NCBI GenBank assembly: GCA_900768105.1
Contig: CAAGBQ010000019.1
Span: 1 to 14,821 of the forward strand
Length of the DNA stretch: 14,821 nucleotides
Direction: 5' to 3'
DNA from: Oscillospiraceae bacterium
GTDB lineage: Bacteria > Bacillota > Clostridia > Oscillospirales > Ruminococcaceae
Shown here: positions 6,449-13,716 of the stretch, piece after piece
Layout: every line of letters begins with the position of its first letter
Numbering within the stretch: position 1 is the stretch's first letter
The notes under the pieces: generated by a model
What the model saw: the letters and a program-made list of their open reading frames with translations, nothing else
What the model was told of the DNA's origin: nothing
The model's database searches: none
Program-made: the position numbers and the translations under genes

Positions 6449-7794
6449 CGGTCTTCCTCGATGGTATAGAACTTTGTATGGCGTCCGTCCCAAAGCAAAA
6501 CTGCCGTGCCGGTTTCTCCGTGGCGGTTTTTTGAAACGATACATTCAACCGTATCCTGCTCCGGCGCGGGAGCGCCCTCCTGAAGCTGATAATAGGATTC
6601 GCGGTAAAGGAACATTACAATATCCGCATCCTGCTCGATAGAGCCGGATTCACGCAGGTCGGAAAGCATGGGGCGGTGTCCGGTTCTGCTTTCCGTCGCG
6701 CGGGAAAGCTGGGAAAGAACCACCACTGGAACATTAAGCTCCCTTGCCATAAGCTTTAGGTTTCTTGTCATTTCGGAAACCTCCTGCACACGGTTATCCG
6801 TGCGCTTTCCGGAGGACATAAGCTGTAAATAGTCGATGATTACAAGGTCAACATCCCGCAGACGGCGAAGCTTCGCCTTCATTTCAGAAACGGTTACGCC
6901 CGCGGTATCGTCAATAAATATCTGGGCGCTGTTAAGCACCTGTGCGGTTTGAACAAGCTTTACCCAATCCTCCTCCTCCAAAGAGCCGGAGCGCAGGCGG
7001 TTGCTTTCCACCAATGCCTCGCAGGAAAGTATGCGCGTGGTTATCTGCTCGCTGCTCATTTCCAAAGAAAAGATTGCAACTTTGTGCTTTTTCATGGCAA
7101 CATTCACCGCAATATTAAGGGCAAAGCTTGTTTTGCCCATACCGGGGCGCGCCGCGATAAGCACAAGGTCGGATTTATTAAGTCCGCCGATTTTTCTGTC
7201 GACGGCGCTGTAACCTGTTTTTATTCCGAGATATTTTTCCCTATCCGGACCGGCAAGCTTGTTTATGCGATCATAAGCGGTTATTATGGTATCGCTTATG
7301 GGCAAAAAGCCGGTTACGCTGCGCCCTTGGCGCAGGTTATATATGTGCTGCTCCGCAGAATCAAGAAGAACCTTTCCCTCCGCACCGCTTTCTCTTGCTT
7401 CCGACATAATTTCGCCGGAAATTTCAAGAAGGCTTCGCACAAGCTGTTTATCAATAATTATATCCACATAGGCGGAAAGATTGCGCACGGAGGGCACAAT
7501 CTCCATAAGGTGAGAAAGATATACCTTTGCTTCCTGTTCCGAAGGGAAGATTTCCGCTTCCTTGGCGGCTTCCAGCACGGTGATAAAGTCCACCGGTTCG
7601 CCTGCGGTGAACATCCGCACCATTTCCGAAAAAAGGGCGCGGTGCTGGGGACGGTAAAAGCTTTCGGAACGAAGCTTTTCTATAAGCTCCGCAAGGCACG
7701 AAGGCTCTACGAGCACTGCGCCGAGCACGCTTTGTTCCGCCTCCAGACTATACGGCATATCTATGCCGAGAAGCATATCATTCTCTTTTGCCAA
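6445..7794 (-). CDS. dnaB: Replicative DNA helicase
   Basis: A hexameric 5'-3' helicase that unwinds the chromosomal fork and recruits primase (called DnaC in Bacillus). From the TTG at 7794 it is 449 residues, a normal length. The N-terminal domain begins with SLEAEQSVLGAVL. The RecA-like domain has Walker A ARPGMGKT (about 215-222), Walker B VIIDYLQL (about 318-325) and a late SKNRHGETG segment. Three starts are possible: ATG 7833 without a ribosome binding site, TTG 7794 with AGGAAG seven bases upstream, and ATG 7776 with a weak site. I prefer 7794 because of the binding site; the others would change only the first 6-13 residues. No intein interrupts the P-loop. It follows rplI as in Bacillus, but here it also overlaps tilS downstream. 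Confidence 0.95.
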   Translation of the reverse strand: MAKENDMLLGIDMPYSLEAEQSVLGAVLVEPSCLAELIEKLRSESFYRPQHRALFSEMVRMFTAGEPVDFITVLEAAKEAEIFPSEQEAKVYLSHLMEIVPSVRNLSAYVDIIIDKQLVRSLLEISGEIMSEARESGAEGKVLLDSAEQHIYNLRQGRSVTGFLPISDTIITAYDRINKLAGPDREKYLGIKTGYSAVDRKIGGLNKSDLVLIAARPGMGKTSFALNIAVNVAMKKHKVAIFSLEMSSEQITTRILSCEALVESNRLRSGSLEEEDWVKLVQTAQVLNSAQIFIDDTAGVTVSEMKAKLRRLRDVDLVIIDYLQLMSSGKRTDNRVQEVSEMTRNLKLMARELNVPVVVLSQLSRATESRTGHRPMLSDLRESGSIEQDADIVMFLYRESYYQLQEGAPAPEQDTVECIVSKNRHGETGTAVLLWDGRHTKFYTIEEDR

Positions 7795-7843
7795 AAAATC
7801 ACTTCCTATGCTTTTTGGAATATCCTTATGCAAAAAATGCTGC

Positions 7844-7955
7844 GGGGTTGCAGAGCGTTTCTTGCCTCCCCGTGTAAAGGTTAGCAGCGAGGGGGTGCAG
7901 AGCGAATCTCGGCTCCCCTGTGCAAGGTAGTTCGCACAGGGGAGGCAAGAACGCC
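7844..7955. repeat. Two-unit intergenic repeat element, copy A
   Basis: This fills the rplI-dnaB gap. Two units about 47 bases apart begin with GGGG-TTGCAGAGCG or its variant (CAGAGC at 7851 and 7898). The first carries TTGCCTCCCC and the second CTCGGCTCCCC, each followed by a GTGYAAGG-like run. They are closed by inverted copies: CTTGCCTCCCC (7861-7871) pairs with GGGGAGGCAAG (7939-7949), and CTCCCCTGTGC (7913-7923) pairs with GCACAGGGGAG (7934-7944). The transcript could fold into nested hairpins inside the operon. A related element with the same two units in the same order begins at 14676. No transposase is seen, so this looks like a non-autonomous dispersed element. Confidence 0.75.
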
Positions 7956-7959
7956 CGCA

Positions 7960-8403
7960 TTATTCCGCAACAAGGACATAAATCTTTGCGGAAACGCCGC
8001 TTCCGAACTTGACCTCGGCATTATAGGTTCCGAAGGACTTTATTTCGCTTTCAAGAGAAACCTTTCTTCTGTCCACTTCAAGTCCAAACTGCTTTTTGAT
8101 TTCCTCCGCGACATCCGCGGCGGTTACGGAGCCGAAAAGCTTGCCGTTTTGACCCGCGGCGGAGGAAATTTTTACGGTTTTTTCTTTAATTTTTGCCGCG
8201 GAATCAAGCGCCTCCTGCTTTTCTATGGCAAGGCGGCGTTCCTTGGCGGCTTCTTTCTGCTTCAGTTCGTTAAGAGCCTGCGGAGTTGCTTCCATTGCAA
8301 GCTTTTTTGGGAAAAGATAATTTCTTGCATATCCGTCGGAGGCGTTTATAAGCTCTCCCTTTTTTCCTGTTCCTTTAATGTCCTCAAGCAATATTACTTT
8401 CAT
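7960..8403 (-). CDS. rplI: 50S ribosomal protein L9
   Basis: A large-subunit protein that binds 23S rRNA near the L1 stalk and limits frameshifting. The 147 residues fit the usual 147-149. The N-terminal RNA-binding domain opens MKVILLEDIKGTGKKGE and continues with GYARNYLFP, the family signature. A charged connecting helix (about 44-75) leads to the C-terminal domain with GKLFGSVTAADVAEEI. The open frame runs upstream to 8562 inside gdpP, but the ATG at 8403 has AAGGAGAT in front and matches all L9 starts. It lies between gdpP and dnaB, as in most Firmicutes. Confidence 0.97.
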   Translation of the reverse strand: MKVILLEDIKGTGKKGELINASDGYARNYLFPKKLAMEATPQALNELKQKEAAKERRLAIEKQEALDSAAKIKEKTVKISSAAGQNGKLFGSVTAADVAEEIKKQFGLEVDRRKVSLESEIKSFGTYNAEVKFGSGVSAKIYVLVAE

Positions 8404-8436
8404 TATATTATCTCCTTTCGGGTTATCGTTGATGCA

Positions 8437-8491
8437 AAGCGCCTTTTGCGGCGCGCTTCTGCGCAAAGCCGCGTTTTTCCAAAGGAAAAAC
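8437..8491. other. Two hairpins in the gdpP-rplI gap
   Basis: The 100-base gap contains GTTTTTCC (8473-8480) pairing with GGAAAAAC (8484-8491), and GCGCC (8439-8443) pairing with GGCGC (8450-8454). Both would lie in the RNA just upstream of the rplI ribosome binding site. Neither has a T-run on the minus-strand 3' side, so RNA processing, stability or control of L9 translation is more likely than termination. Confidence 0.4.
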
Positions 8492-8503
8492 ACTCGCGGA
8501 GTA

Positions 8504-10480
8504 TCAGTCGTTATGCCCCTCGGCATCGTCAAAATATTTATCAATGGCATTTTTAAGGGCAACAGCCGCCTCCTGCGGCGTTACGCCCTGCATCTGTGCG
8601 CCCGCCATGGTCTGGTGGCCGCCGCCGCCGAGGGCTTCCATAATAACCTGCACATTCATTCCGCCAAGGCTTCTTGCAGAGAAGGAAACGCCCATCGCAG
8701 TTTTGAACATAACCACGGAAGCGGCAACGCCCTCTATGGTAAGAAGCTCATCCGCCGCCTGGGGCGCAACAAGACCCACATCGTCATAAGCCTTTGCAAA
8801 GCTTATGGCGCAGCCGCGGTAAATCTCCGCGCGGGAAACAATCTCCGAACGGTGGCGATAGCTGTCAAGGCTTCCGGAGAAAAGCTCCTTTACACGGACG
8901 GTATCTGCTCCCTGCTTTTTAAGGAAAGCCGCCGCCTCGAAGGTGCGAACTCCGGCGCGCATGGTAAAGCTTTTTGTATCAAGCATAATTCCGGAAAGCA
9001 GGGCTTCCGCCTCCGCCTTTGTTACCTTGCAGCGGGAATCGAAATATTGCAGCAGCTCCGTAACCATCTCCGAAGCGGAGGAAGCATACGGTTCGTGATA
9101 GAATATGACTGCGTTTTCAACGCTTCCCATCATGCGGCGGTGGTGGTCGATTACCACCACATTGCGGCATTTTGCATAAAGCTCCTTGGATTCAAGTATA
9201 TTCTGAACATGGGTATCAACAATGATAAGCAGGGTATCTTCGGTAACCCGCTCCATCGCTGCCTCCGGCGAGATAAAAAGGTCGCTTTCGCCGCCCTGCT
9301 CCGTTTTTTCAATAAGGGGCTTTGCAAGGCAAGTGGGCTTATTTACCACCACATGGGCGTCCTTTTCCATATCGCGGCAGGCTTCCGCCATGGCGATTGC
9401 GGCGCCGATACAGTCAAGGTCGCCGAAGCGGTGACCCATGGTAAGTACATTTCCGCTGGATTCGATAAGGTCGCAAAGCGCCGCCGCAACAACGCGGGTT
9501 TTTACCTTTGTGCGCTTTTCCACACCCTTTGCGAAGCCGCCGTAAAATTCATAACCGCTCGGTTCCTTTACCGCCGCCTGGTCGCCGCCGCGGCCAAGAG
9601 CCATTTCCAACGCCTGTCCGGAAAACTCCGTAAGACGGTTAAGGCTGTAATCTCCTCCGGCAACACCGATTGAAAGAGTGACGGGCAGCCCTTCGCTTGT
9701 AAGTATCTTTCTTGCCTTATCAAGAATGGAAAAGCGCTCCTCCTCCATTTTTTCAAGGTATTTCTGCTCCAAAACAACAACATATTTTGAGCTTTCGTAA
9801 CGCTTGATAAGAGCGTGGTTCTTTTCGGAGAAGTTTTCAAAAAGGTCCTCCACCTCGCCCATAATCCTGCTTTTTTCGCTGTCGCGGCAGTTTGCAAAAA
9901 GGTCGTCAAGGTTATCGAGCACAATGCTCATAACCACGGGGCGGGTTTCATTATACAGTGTGGTAATGCGCTTTTCTTCGGTGCGATCCACAAAATAAAG
10001 GGTGCAAAGGCGCTCCGGCGCTCCGTCATCGGATTGCACCGCGCACACGGTATAGCAGCCGCCTTTATATTTTACGGCGCTGCCCTCCGGAGAAAGCGCC
10101 TTTTCCATATCGAAGCCCTCGAAAACGGCGCCTGCCGAAAGACCGAGCACCTCGTCGTTATGCACGACCTCCTCGTGGAACAGAGCGTTGTTCCAGACAA
10201 AGCAGCCGCTTTCATCAATAACCGCCACCGCCATCGGAAAATTTACAAGACCGCTTCCGCGTACCGCGCCAAGCCTTCCTGCAATGTATTCAAGGAATTT
10301 TCGGGAATCCCTTCTTGCGGTTATAAGCCGGATTATTCCGAAAACAAGCGCCGCGACGGCAAAGGGCAGTTCGAGCCAAAACAAGGTTTTGTCATATGCC
10401 GCCGTTATTCCGGTAAACGCCGCCAAAAGCGCCATAAGCACAATTATTGCCGTCTGGAGAAGGTCAATATTTTTTTTCAT
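8504..10480 (-). CDS. gdpP: Cyclic-di-AMP phosphodiesterase GdpP (DHH/DHHA1 family)
   Basis: A membrane-anchored enzyme (YybT) that hydrolyses c-di-AMP to pApA, affecting potassium/osmotic balance and cell-wall stress. The 658 residues match the family. Two transmembrane helices (about 8-28 and 32-54) precede a PAS-like domain (about 75-165). Next comes a degenerate GGDEF domain (about 172-305) with RYESSKYVVVLE in place of the active-site loop and the typical GRGGDQAAVK end. The DHH domain has GHRFGDLDCIGAA (349-361), VDTH (421-424), DHHRR (445-449) and D501; DHHA1 ends with GGGGHQ (618-623). All metal-binding residues appear present, so it should be active. The ATG at 10480 lies 11 bases from AGGAGG (10492-10497), with a second GAGGAGG just upstream. 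It is first in the operon, behind a promoter at 10570-10598, with a GCGCGC hairpin (10522-10539) in its leader. Confidence 0.96.
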   Translation of the reverse strand: MKKNIDLLQTAIIVLMALLAAFTGITAAYDKTLFWLELPFAVAALVFGIIRLITARRDSRKFLEYIAGRLGAVRGSGLVNFPMAVAVIDESGCFVWNNALFHEEVVHNDEVLGLSAGAVFEGFDMEKALSPEGSAVKYKGGCYTVCAVQSDDGAPERLCTLYFVDRTEEKRITTLYNETRPVVMSIVLDNLDDLFANCRDSEKSRIMGEVEDLFENFSEKNHALIKRYESSKYVVVLEQKYLEKMEEERFSILDKARKILTSEGLPVTLSIGVAGGDYSLNRLTEFSGQALEMALGRGGDQAAVKEPSGYEFYGGFAKGVEKRTKVKTRVVAAALCDLIESSGNVLTMGHRFGDLDCIGAAIAMAEACRDMEKDAHVVVNKPTCLAKPLIEKTEQGGESDLFISPEAAMERVTEDTLLIIVDTHVQNILESKELYAKCRNVVVIDHHRRMMGSVENAVIFYHEPYASSASEMVTELLQYFDSRCKVTKAEAEALLSGIMLDTKSFTMRAGVRTFEAAAFLKKQGADTVRVKELFSGSLDSYRHRSEIVSRAEIYRGCAISFAKAYDDVGLVAPQAADELLTIEGVAASVVMFKTAMGVSFSARSLGGMNVQVIMEALGGGGHQTMAGAQMQGVTPQEAAVALKNAIDKYFDDAEGHND

Positions 10481-10569
10481 CCGCGAAAACGCCTCCTTTC
10501 CTCCTCAAATATGAATATTCCGCGCGCAAAATGGCGCGCAGCCCGCAAAAATACAAATATACATATTAC

Positions 10570-10598
10570 ATTATAGCAAATTGCCGCTTTACTTACAA
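10570..10598 (-). promoter_or_regulatory. Housekeeping promoter of the gdpP operon
   Basis: On the minus strand, TTGTAA (10593-10598) and TATAAT (10570-10575) are separated by exactly 17 bases. Transcription would begin near 10562, about 80 bases before gdpP. It is the only strong promoter I see for the six-gene operon. Confidence 0.85.
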
Positions 10599-10628
10599 CA
10601 GTTTTTTAAGTTCTTCCGCGGATTTTTA

Positions 10629-10668
10629 AACCCGCCCTTTATATTTGACATAAATGGCGGGGCGGGTT
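10629..10668. promoter_or_regulatory. Inverted repeat across the tmk promoter
   Basis: AACCCGCCC (10629-10637) and GGGCGGGTT or a one-base-shifted equivalent (10660-10668) form a 9-bp inverted repeat. Its arms flank the -35 box, and the right arm touches the first base of the -10 box. A protein bound here would block RNA polymerase, so it is a candidate operator. A cruciform or transcript structure is the alternative. Confidence 0.5.
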
Positions 10669-10673
10669 ATAAT
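10645..10673 (+). promoter_or_regulatory. Perfect-consensus promoter of tmk
   Basis: TTGACA (10645-10650), a 17-base spacer and TATAAT (10668-10673) match the housekeeping sigma consensus at all twelve positions. Transcription would start near 10680, about 34 bases before the TTG start of tmk. Confidence 0.92.
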
Positions 10674-10713
10674 TATTCCGATAATTTTTTGCTTTTATTA
10701 AGAGGTGCTTGCT

Positions 10714-11343
10714 TTGGAAAACAAAAGAGGGCTTTTTATAGTTATAGAGGGCGTTGACGGAAGCGGAAAAACCACCCAGTCCGAAATGCTTTCCGCATAT
10801 CTTCGGGAAAAGGGCCGAAGGGTCCACCATACGGCGGAGCCTACCGCAAGCGGTCTTGGCGGAATGGTGCGGGACGGCTTGGGCGCAGAGCACCCGCGCA
10901 CAAGCGACGAGCTTGCCGCAATGTTCCTTGCGGATCGCGTTGCACATAATGTAAGCCCGAAAAGCGGAATCCGCCAATATGTGGAGGGCGGCACCGATGT
11001 TGTATGCGACAGATATTATTATTCCTCCATTGCATATCAGGGGGTCGGCGGCTCCCTTGAATGGGTTGCCGCAATGAATCTTAACTGCCCATCGATTATG
11101 AAGCCGGACATCTGCATTTTTATTGACCTTGACCCGGAAAAATGCCTTGAGCACATCCGCGCCGGACGCAGCCATTTTGAAATTTACGAAGAAAACGCGG
11201 CGATTATCTCCGAAACCCGCCGCCGCTACGGAATAGTTTTTGATATGCTTGCCGGAAAAGATAATATTGTTATTGTTGACGGTGCACGCACAAAGGAAGA
11301 GGTCTTTGCGGATATAAAATCCGCCGTCGAAAAGCTCCTTTGA
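10714..11343 (+). CDS. tmk: Thymidylate kinase
   Basis: A cytoplasmic enzyme that phosphorylates dTMP to dTDP for dTTP synthesis. From the TTG at 10714 it has 209 residues, the usual length. The P-loop is GVDGSGKT (13-20), preceded by FIVIE; DRYYYSSIAYQG (99-110) is the nucleotide-kinase DRY-S-AYQG signature, followed by a long hinge and an RRRYG segment in the lid region. The open frame begins at a GTG (10705), but that lies inside the GAGGTG ribosome binding site (10702-10707), so TTG six bases later is preferred. In many Firmicutes tmk lies with holB; here it is alone between a perfect-consensus promoter and a terminator. The lid is short and I cannot tell the TMPK subtype, but the identity is secure. 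Confidence 0.93.
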   Translation: MENKRGLFIVIEGVDGSGKTTQSEMLSAYLREKGRRVHHTAEPTASGLGGMVRDGLGAEHPRTSDELAAMFLADRVAHNVSPKSGIRQYVEGGTDVVCDRYYYSSIAYQGVGGSLEWVAAMNLNCPSIMKPDICIFIDLDPEKCLEHIRAGRSHFEIYEENAAIISETRRRYGIVFDMLAGKDNIVIVDGARTKEEVFADIKSAVEKLL

Positions 11344-11410
11344 CGCAGATTTCCCGTGCAAAAAGTATAATTTTGCCGAAATATTACTCTTTGTAATGTT
11401 ATATAAAGCC

Positions 11411-11448
11411 AAGAAGCCCGAACGGAGGATTTTCCGTTCGGGCTTCTT
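11411..11448 (+). terminator. Intrinsic terminator after tmk
   Basis: AAGAAGCCCGAACGGA (11411-11426) pairs perfectly with TCCGTTCGGGCTTCTT (11433-11448) around a 6-base loop. The plus side continues TTCTTTAGCTTTTG. It lies between tmk and the convergent gene pair to the right, so it may work in both directions; no other terminator is clear for the minus-strand pair in 11449-11521. Confidence 0.88.
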
Positions 11449-11521
11449 TAGCTTTTGTTATATATGTGAGAAGGGCGAAAGCGAAAGAGGCTTGCCGTAA
11501 ACGCCCGAATCTCCGTTTTTG

Positions 11522-11869
11522 TTATGTGCTCGCCGCTTCTATTCCAAGGATATAAAGCGTAGCGTGCTCCACCTTTGCGCGGTTTACCGAGCCTTTTTCA
11601 AAGCTTCCCTGTATATCAAAGGAATAGCCGAAGCCGCGGAAATAGCCGCCGCTTTCGCAAAGCTCCGAAGCGGCGCAGAAAAGCGGTCTTTGGCGAAGCT
11701 TCATCACGCGGAAGCAATCCGCCGCGCCCATTGAAAGCCAAATCAGCGCCGTGCAAAGCGCCGCCGCCACCACCGCAAGGCAAAGCTTTTTTGCACGGCG
11801 GCGGAGTCTTTCTATGCTTGCGGCGTATTCCGGATTCTGCCCTGCGGCGGGGCTTTGGGCGGCCGTCAT
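11522..11869 (-). CDS. Small single-span membrane protein of unknown function
   Basis: A 115-residue protein that I cannot assign to a named family. A charged N-terminal arm (residues 17-29, rich in R and K) precedes one predicted membrane helix (about 29-48). The soluble part that follows holds an RGFGYSFDIQGSF motif (78-90) and then VEHATLYILGI (100-110), predicted as beta-strands. The arginine-rich N-terminus suggests that the short N-terminal arm is cytoplasmic and the C-terminal domain outside. Its ATG at 11869 overlaps the glycosyltransferase stop (ATGA) and has GGGAGGG just upstream; the longer frame to 11884 is not needed. The tight coupling suggests it is a partner of the glycosyltransferase, such as an accessory subunit; that is inference. 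Confidence 0.75.
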   Translation of the reverse strand: MTAAQSPAAGQNPEYAASIERLRRRAKKLCLAVVAAALCTALIWLSMGAADCFRVMKLRQRPLFCAASELCESGGYFRGFGYSFDIQGSFEKGSVNRAKVEHATLYILGIEAAST

Positions 11870-13119
11870 GCGCCCTCCCGCCAAAGCTCTTCACAGCTTA
11901 CGCTTACGCTGTGCTCAATGGGCTTCCATTCCACATGGGCAAAAAGCGCCGCAAAGGAAATCGGGATATATGTGAGCATAAAAAGCGGGAATGTAAAGGC
12001 ATAAAGCACCTTTTTCCATGCCGGTGCGGCAATGCTTTTCCACTCCGTTGCGGTGGTAATTGCGCCCACGGCAAAAAGAGTGAGATATACATTGAGCGCG
12101 CTTTGACCTACGGAAAGCAGTATCGGAAGAATACTTTCTTCGGAAGCGAGAGTGAGCACCGCCATAACGGAATTTACGAGCACGCAAACCGCGGTGAGAA
12201 CCACCGCCGGCATTATTGCCATCGCCATATCAAAGCAGGAAAAATTGCCGTGGAGCGCACCCTTGAGCAAATCCGCACCGTACTTTTGAAACACCTGAAT
12301 ATAGCCCTTTGCCCAGCGCATACGCTGGCGGCAGGATTGACGGAAGGAGACCGGCTGTTCATCATAAAGCACCGCCTTTGAGCAAAAGCCCACCTTTTCT
12401 CCGTTGATTATATTATGTACGGTAAATTCAATGTCCTCGGTAAGCAGGTGGAACGGCCAGCCGCCGTTTTTTTCAAGGATTCTTTGGCTGAAGAAAAAGC
12501 CCGTGCCGGAAACGGCGCAGCTTGTTCCAAGCAAAAAGCGCGCATGGTTAAGATAGCGGGATTCGCGCAGGAACCAAAGGGCATATCCGGCGGAAATCCA
12601 GTTTGAACCGTAGTTTTTGGAATCACGATAGCTTGTGATTATGTCATATCCGTCGCAGAAGGTGCGGTTCATCTCTTTAATATAGTTTTTATCGAGCACA
12701 TTATCCGCGTCAAAAACAAAATAGCCGTCAAAATATCCGCGAGGGTAATCCTCCGCAATATTGTCAAGCAGCTCCTCAAGGGCATAACCCTTTCCCACAA
12801 GGAAGGGGTTGTTTCTTTTATAGACGATTGCGCCCGCATTGCGGGCGGCGCGGGCGGTATTATCCGTACAGTTGTCCGCCATTACAAAAATGCGGACGCT
12901 TCCGCGGTCATAGGTCTGCCCATGTATGCTTTCAATAAGCTTTGCTATAACGCGTTCCTCGTTGCGCGCGCAGATAAGCACCGCGAAACGATGGCGCTTT
13001 TCCTCCCTGTGTGCCGGCTCCTTTTTAAGCCACGGAACGGGAATATAAGCAAACTGATATGTATAGCACACAAAAAATATTGCCGCAATTATAAAATTTA
13101 TCGTAAGCAGAGTATCCAT
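11866..13119 (-). CDS. Membrane glycosyltransferase, family 2
   Basis: A 417-residue processive-type GT2 enzyme, which by family polymerises or adds sugars from nucleotide-sugar donors at the cytoplasmic face of the membrane. An N-terminal helix (about 5-24) precedes the GT-A domain: AVLICARNEE (46-55), FDADN (136-140, the metal-binding DxD), GTG (205-207), TEDIEF (227-232) and the acceptor-site QRMRW (265-269). Three more helices follow (about 299-322, 331-355 and 371-393). It resembles the BcsA/NodC/PgaC-like branch, but its substrate cannot be told. Two starts are possible, GTG 13128 and ATG 13119; I choose ATG because AAGGA lies at a better distance. It is coupled by ATGA to the small membrane protein downstream and lies divergent from spoIIID, which hints at, without showing, an envelope or spore-coat polysaccharide role. 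Confidence 0.92.
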   Translation of the reverse strand: MDTLLTINFIIAAIFFVCYTYQFAYIPVPWLKKEPAHREEKRHRFAVLICARNEERVIAKLIESIHGQTYDRGSVRIFVMADNCTDNTARAARNAGAIVYKRNNPFLVGKGYALEELLDNIAEDYPRGYFDGYFVFDADNVLDKNYIKEMNRTFCDGYDIITSYRDSKNYGSNWISAGYALWFLRESRYLNHARFLLGTSCAVSGTGFFFSQRILEKNGGWPFHLLTEDIEFTVHNIINGEKVGFCSKAVLYDEQPVSFRQSCRQRMRWAKGYIQVFQKYGADLLKGALHGNFSCFDMAMAIMPAVVLTAVCVLVNSVMAVLTLASEESILPILLSVGQSALNVYLTLFAVGAITTATEWKSIAAPAWKKVLYAFTFPLFMLTYIPISFAALFAHVEWKPIEHSVSVSCEELWREGA

Positions 13120-13186
13120 AATTTTCACTTTCCTTTCTTTTTCCTTTCAAAAAAAGCCGCGTTTAACTTTTTTCTTTCTGCCTACA

Positions 13187-13215
13187 ATGATAGAAAAAAT
13201 AAGTTTAAGAAACAA
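13187..13215 (-). promoter_or_regulatory. Candidate promoter for the glycosyltransferase pair
   Basis: On the minus strand, TTGTTT (13210-13215) and TATCAT (13187-13192) lie 17 bases apart, about 68 bases before the ATG. Each box differs from consensus, so it is a moderate housekeeping-type candidate. Confidence 0.6.
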
Positions 13216-13245
13216 GAACCAAAAAATTTAAGAATGGTTTAAGAA
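13204..13245. promoter_or_regulatory. Three TTTAAGAA direct repeats upstream of the glycosyltransferase
   Basis: TTTAAGAA occurs at 13204-13211, 13227-13234 and 13238-13245. The start spacings are 23 and 11 bases, near two turns and one turn of the helix, so the copies fall on about the same face. The first copy overlaps the -35 box of the candidate promoter. Helically phased direct repeats next to a -35 box are typical of response-regulator sites, but no regulator is identified. Confidence 0.45.
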
Positions 13246-13269
13246 ATTATTACGGGCAGGAATAAAAAT

Positions 13270-13285
13270 GCGGCGTTTTCGCCGC
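13270..13285 (-). terminator. Small minus-strand hairpin with T-rich tail
   Basis: GCGGCG (13270-13275) pairs with CGCCGC (13280-13285) around TTTT. On the minus strand it is followed by ATTTTTATT. No minus-strand gene ends here, so it may stop antisense transcription from the spoIIID side before it enters the glycosyltransferase promoter. The stem is short. Confidence 0.4.
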
Positions 13286-13314
13286 GGAGCCTTCTGCAAC
13301 GCCTTTACATATGC

Positions 13315-13343
13315 GCATATTTTCTTTTCGCCTTTCATAGCAT
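13315..13343 (+). promoter_or_regulatory. Sigma-E-like promoter upstream of spoIIID
   Basis: GCATATT (13315-13321) and CATAGCAT (13336-13343) are separated by 14 bases. This resembles the sporulation sigma-E pattern (ATATT, 14 bases, CATACAAT), with two mismatches in the -10 box. It lies about 20 bases upstream of the AGGAGG of spoIIID, which is a sigma-E target in Bacillus. Confidence 0.65.
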
Positions 13344-13380
13344 TTACACTAAACTGTTTTTTAGGAGGTAATGTTTGTCT

Positions 13381-13647
13381 ATGAAAGGTCTTCCGGAGGA
13401 AAGAGCCGTTGCCGCGGCGGAATACATAATTGAAAACAAAACCACCGTTCGTCAAACCGCAAAGCGCTTCGGCGTAAGCAAAAGCACGGTACACAAGGAT
13501 GTTTCCGAACGGCTTTCTCACATAAGCCCCGCGCTTTTTGCGGAGGTTAAATCCGTTTTGGAGCAGAACAAAAAGGAACGCCACCTTCGCGGCGGCGAAG
13601 CCACAAAGCAAAAATACGAACGCATCCGCGAGGAGCAAAACCGCTGA
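13381..13647 (+). CDS. spoIIID: Sporulation transcriptional regulator SpoIIID
   Basis: A mother-cell DNA-binding protein that switches many sigma-E genes on or off and helps start sigma-K expression during sporulation. The 88 residues fit the family. The helix-turn-helix is VRQTAKRFGVSKSTVHKDVSERL (split here as VRQTAKRFGVSKSTV then HKDVSERL, 23-45), and RHLRGGEATKQKY (67-79) is the nearly invariant SpoIIID signature. The start MKGLPEER aligns residue for residue with the Bacillus start (M-x-x-x-x-x-E-R). AGGAGG at 13363-13368 lies 12 bases before this ATG; a TTG at 13375 in the same frame is better spaced and would add two residues. A sigma-E-like promoter precedes it. Its presence implies a spore-forming lineage. 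The next gene follows in 69 bases and is probably co-transcribed. Confidence 0.96.
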   Translation: MKGLPEERAVAAAEYIIENKTTVRQTAKRFGVSKSTVHKDVSERLSHISPALFAEVKSVLEQNKKERHLRGGEATKQKYERIREEQNR

Positions 13648-13716
13648 AAAATAGTCCGCCGCCGCATAAGCGCCGCCGAAAAAAGCAAAACTATTCCCGT
13701 GGAGGGAATCGGTTTT

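Noticed and set aside
6449..6544. An N-terminal extension of tilS inside dnaB
   Set aside because: The ATG at 6448 has a good ribosome binding site, overlaps the dnaB stop, and starts where TilS homologues begin.
7844..7955. A CRISPR array or a T-box/riboswitch in the rplI-dnaB gap
   Set aside because: There are only two diverged units with no unique spacers, and no aptamer core; the inverted arms point to a dispersed hairpin element.
8404..8562. An N-terminal extension of rplI into gdpP
   Set aside because: L9 begins MKVILLED at 8403 with AAGGAGAT; the extension is unlike any L9 and crosses the intergenic hairpins.
8378..9673. A 431-residue plus-strand frame opposite gdpP
   Set aside because: It is antisense to intact DHH/DHHA1 motifs and shows no family signature.
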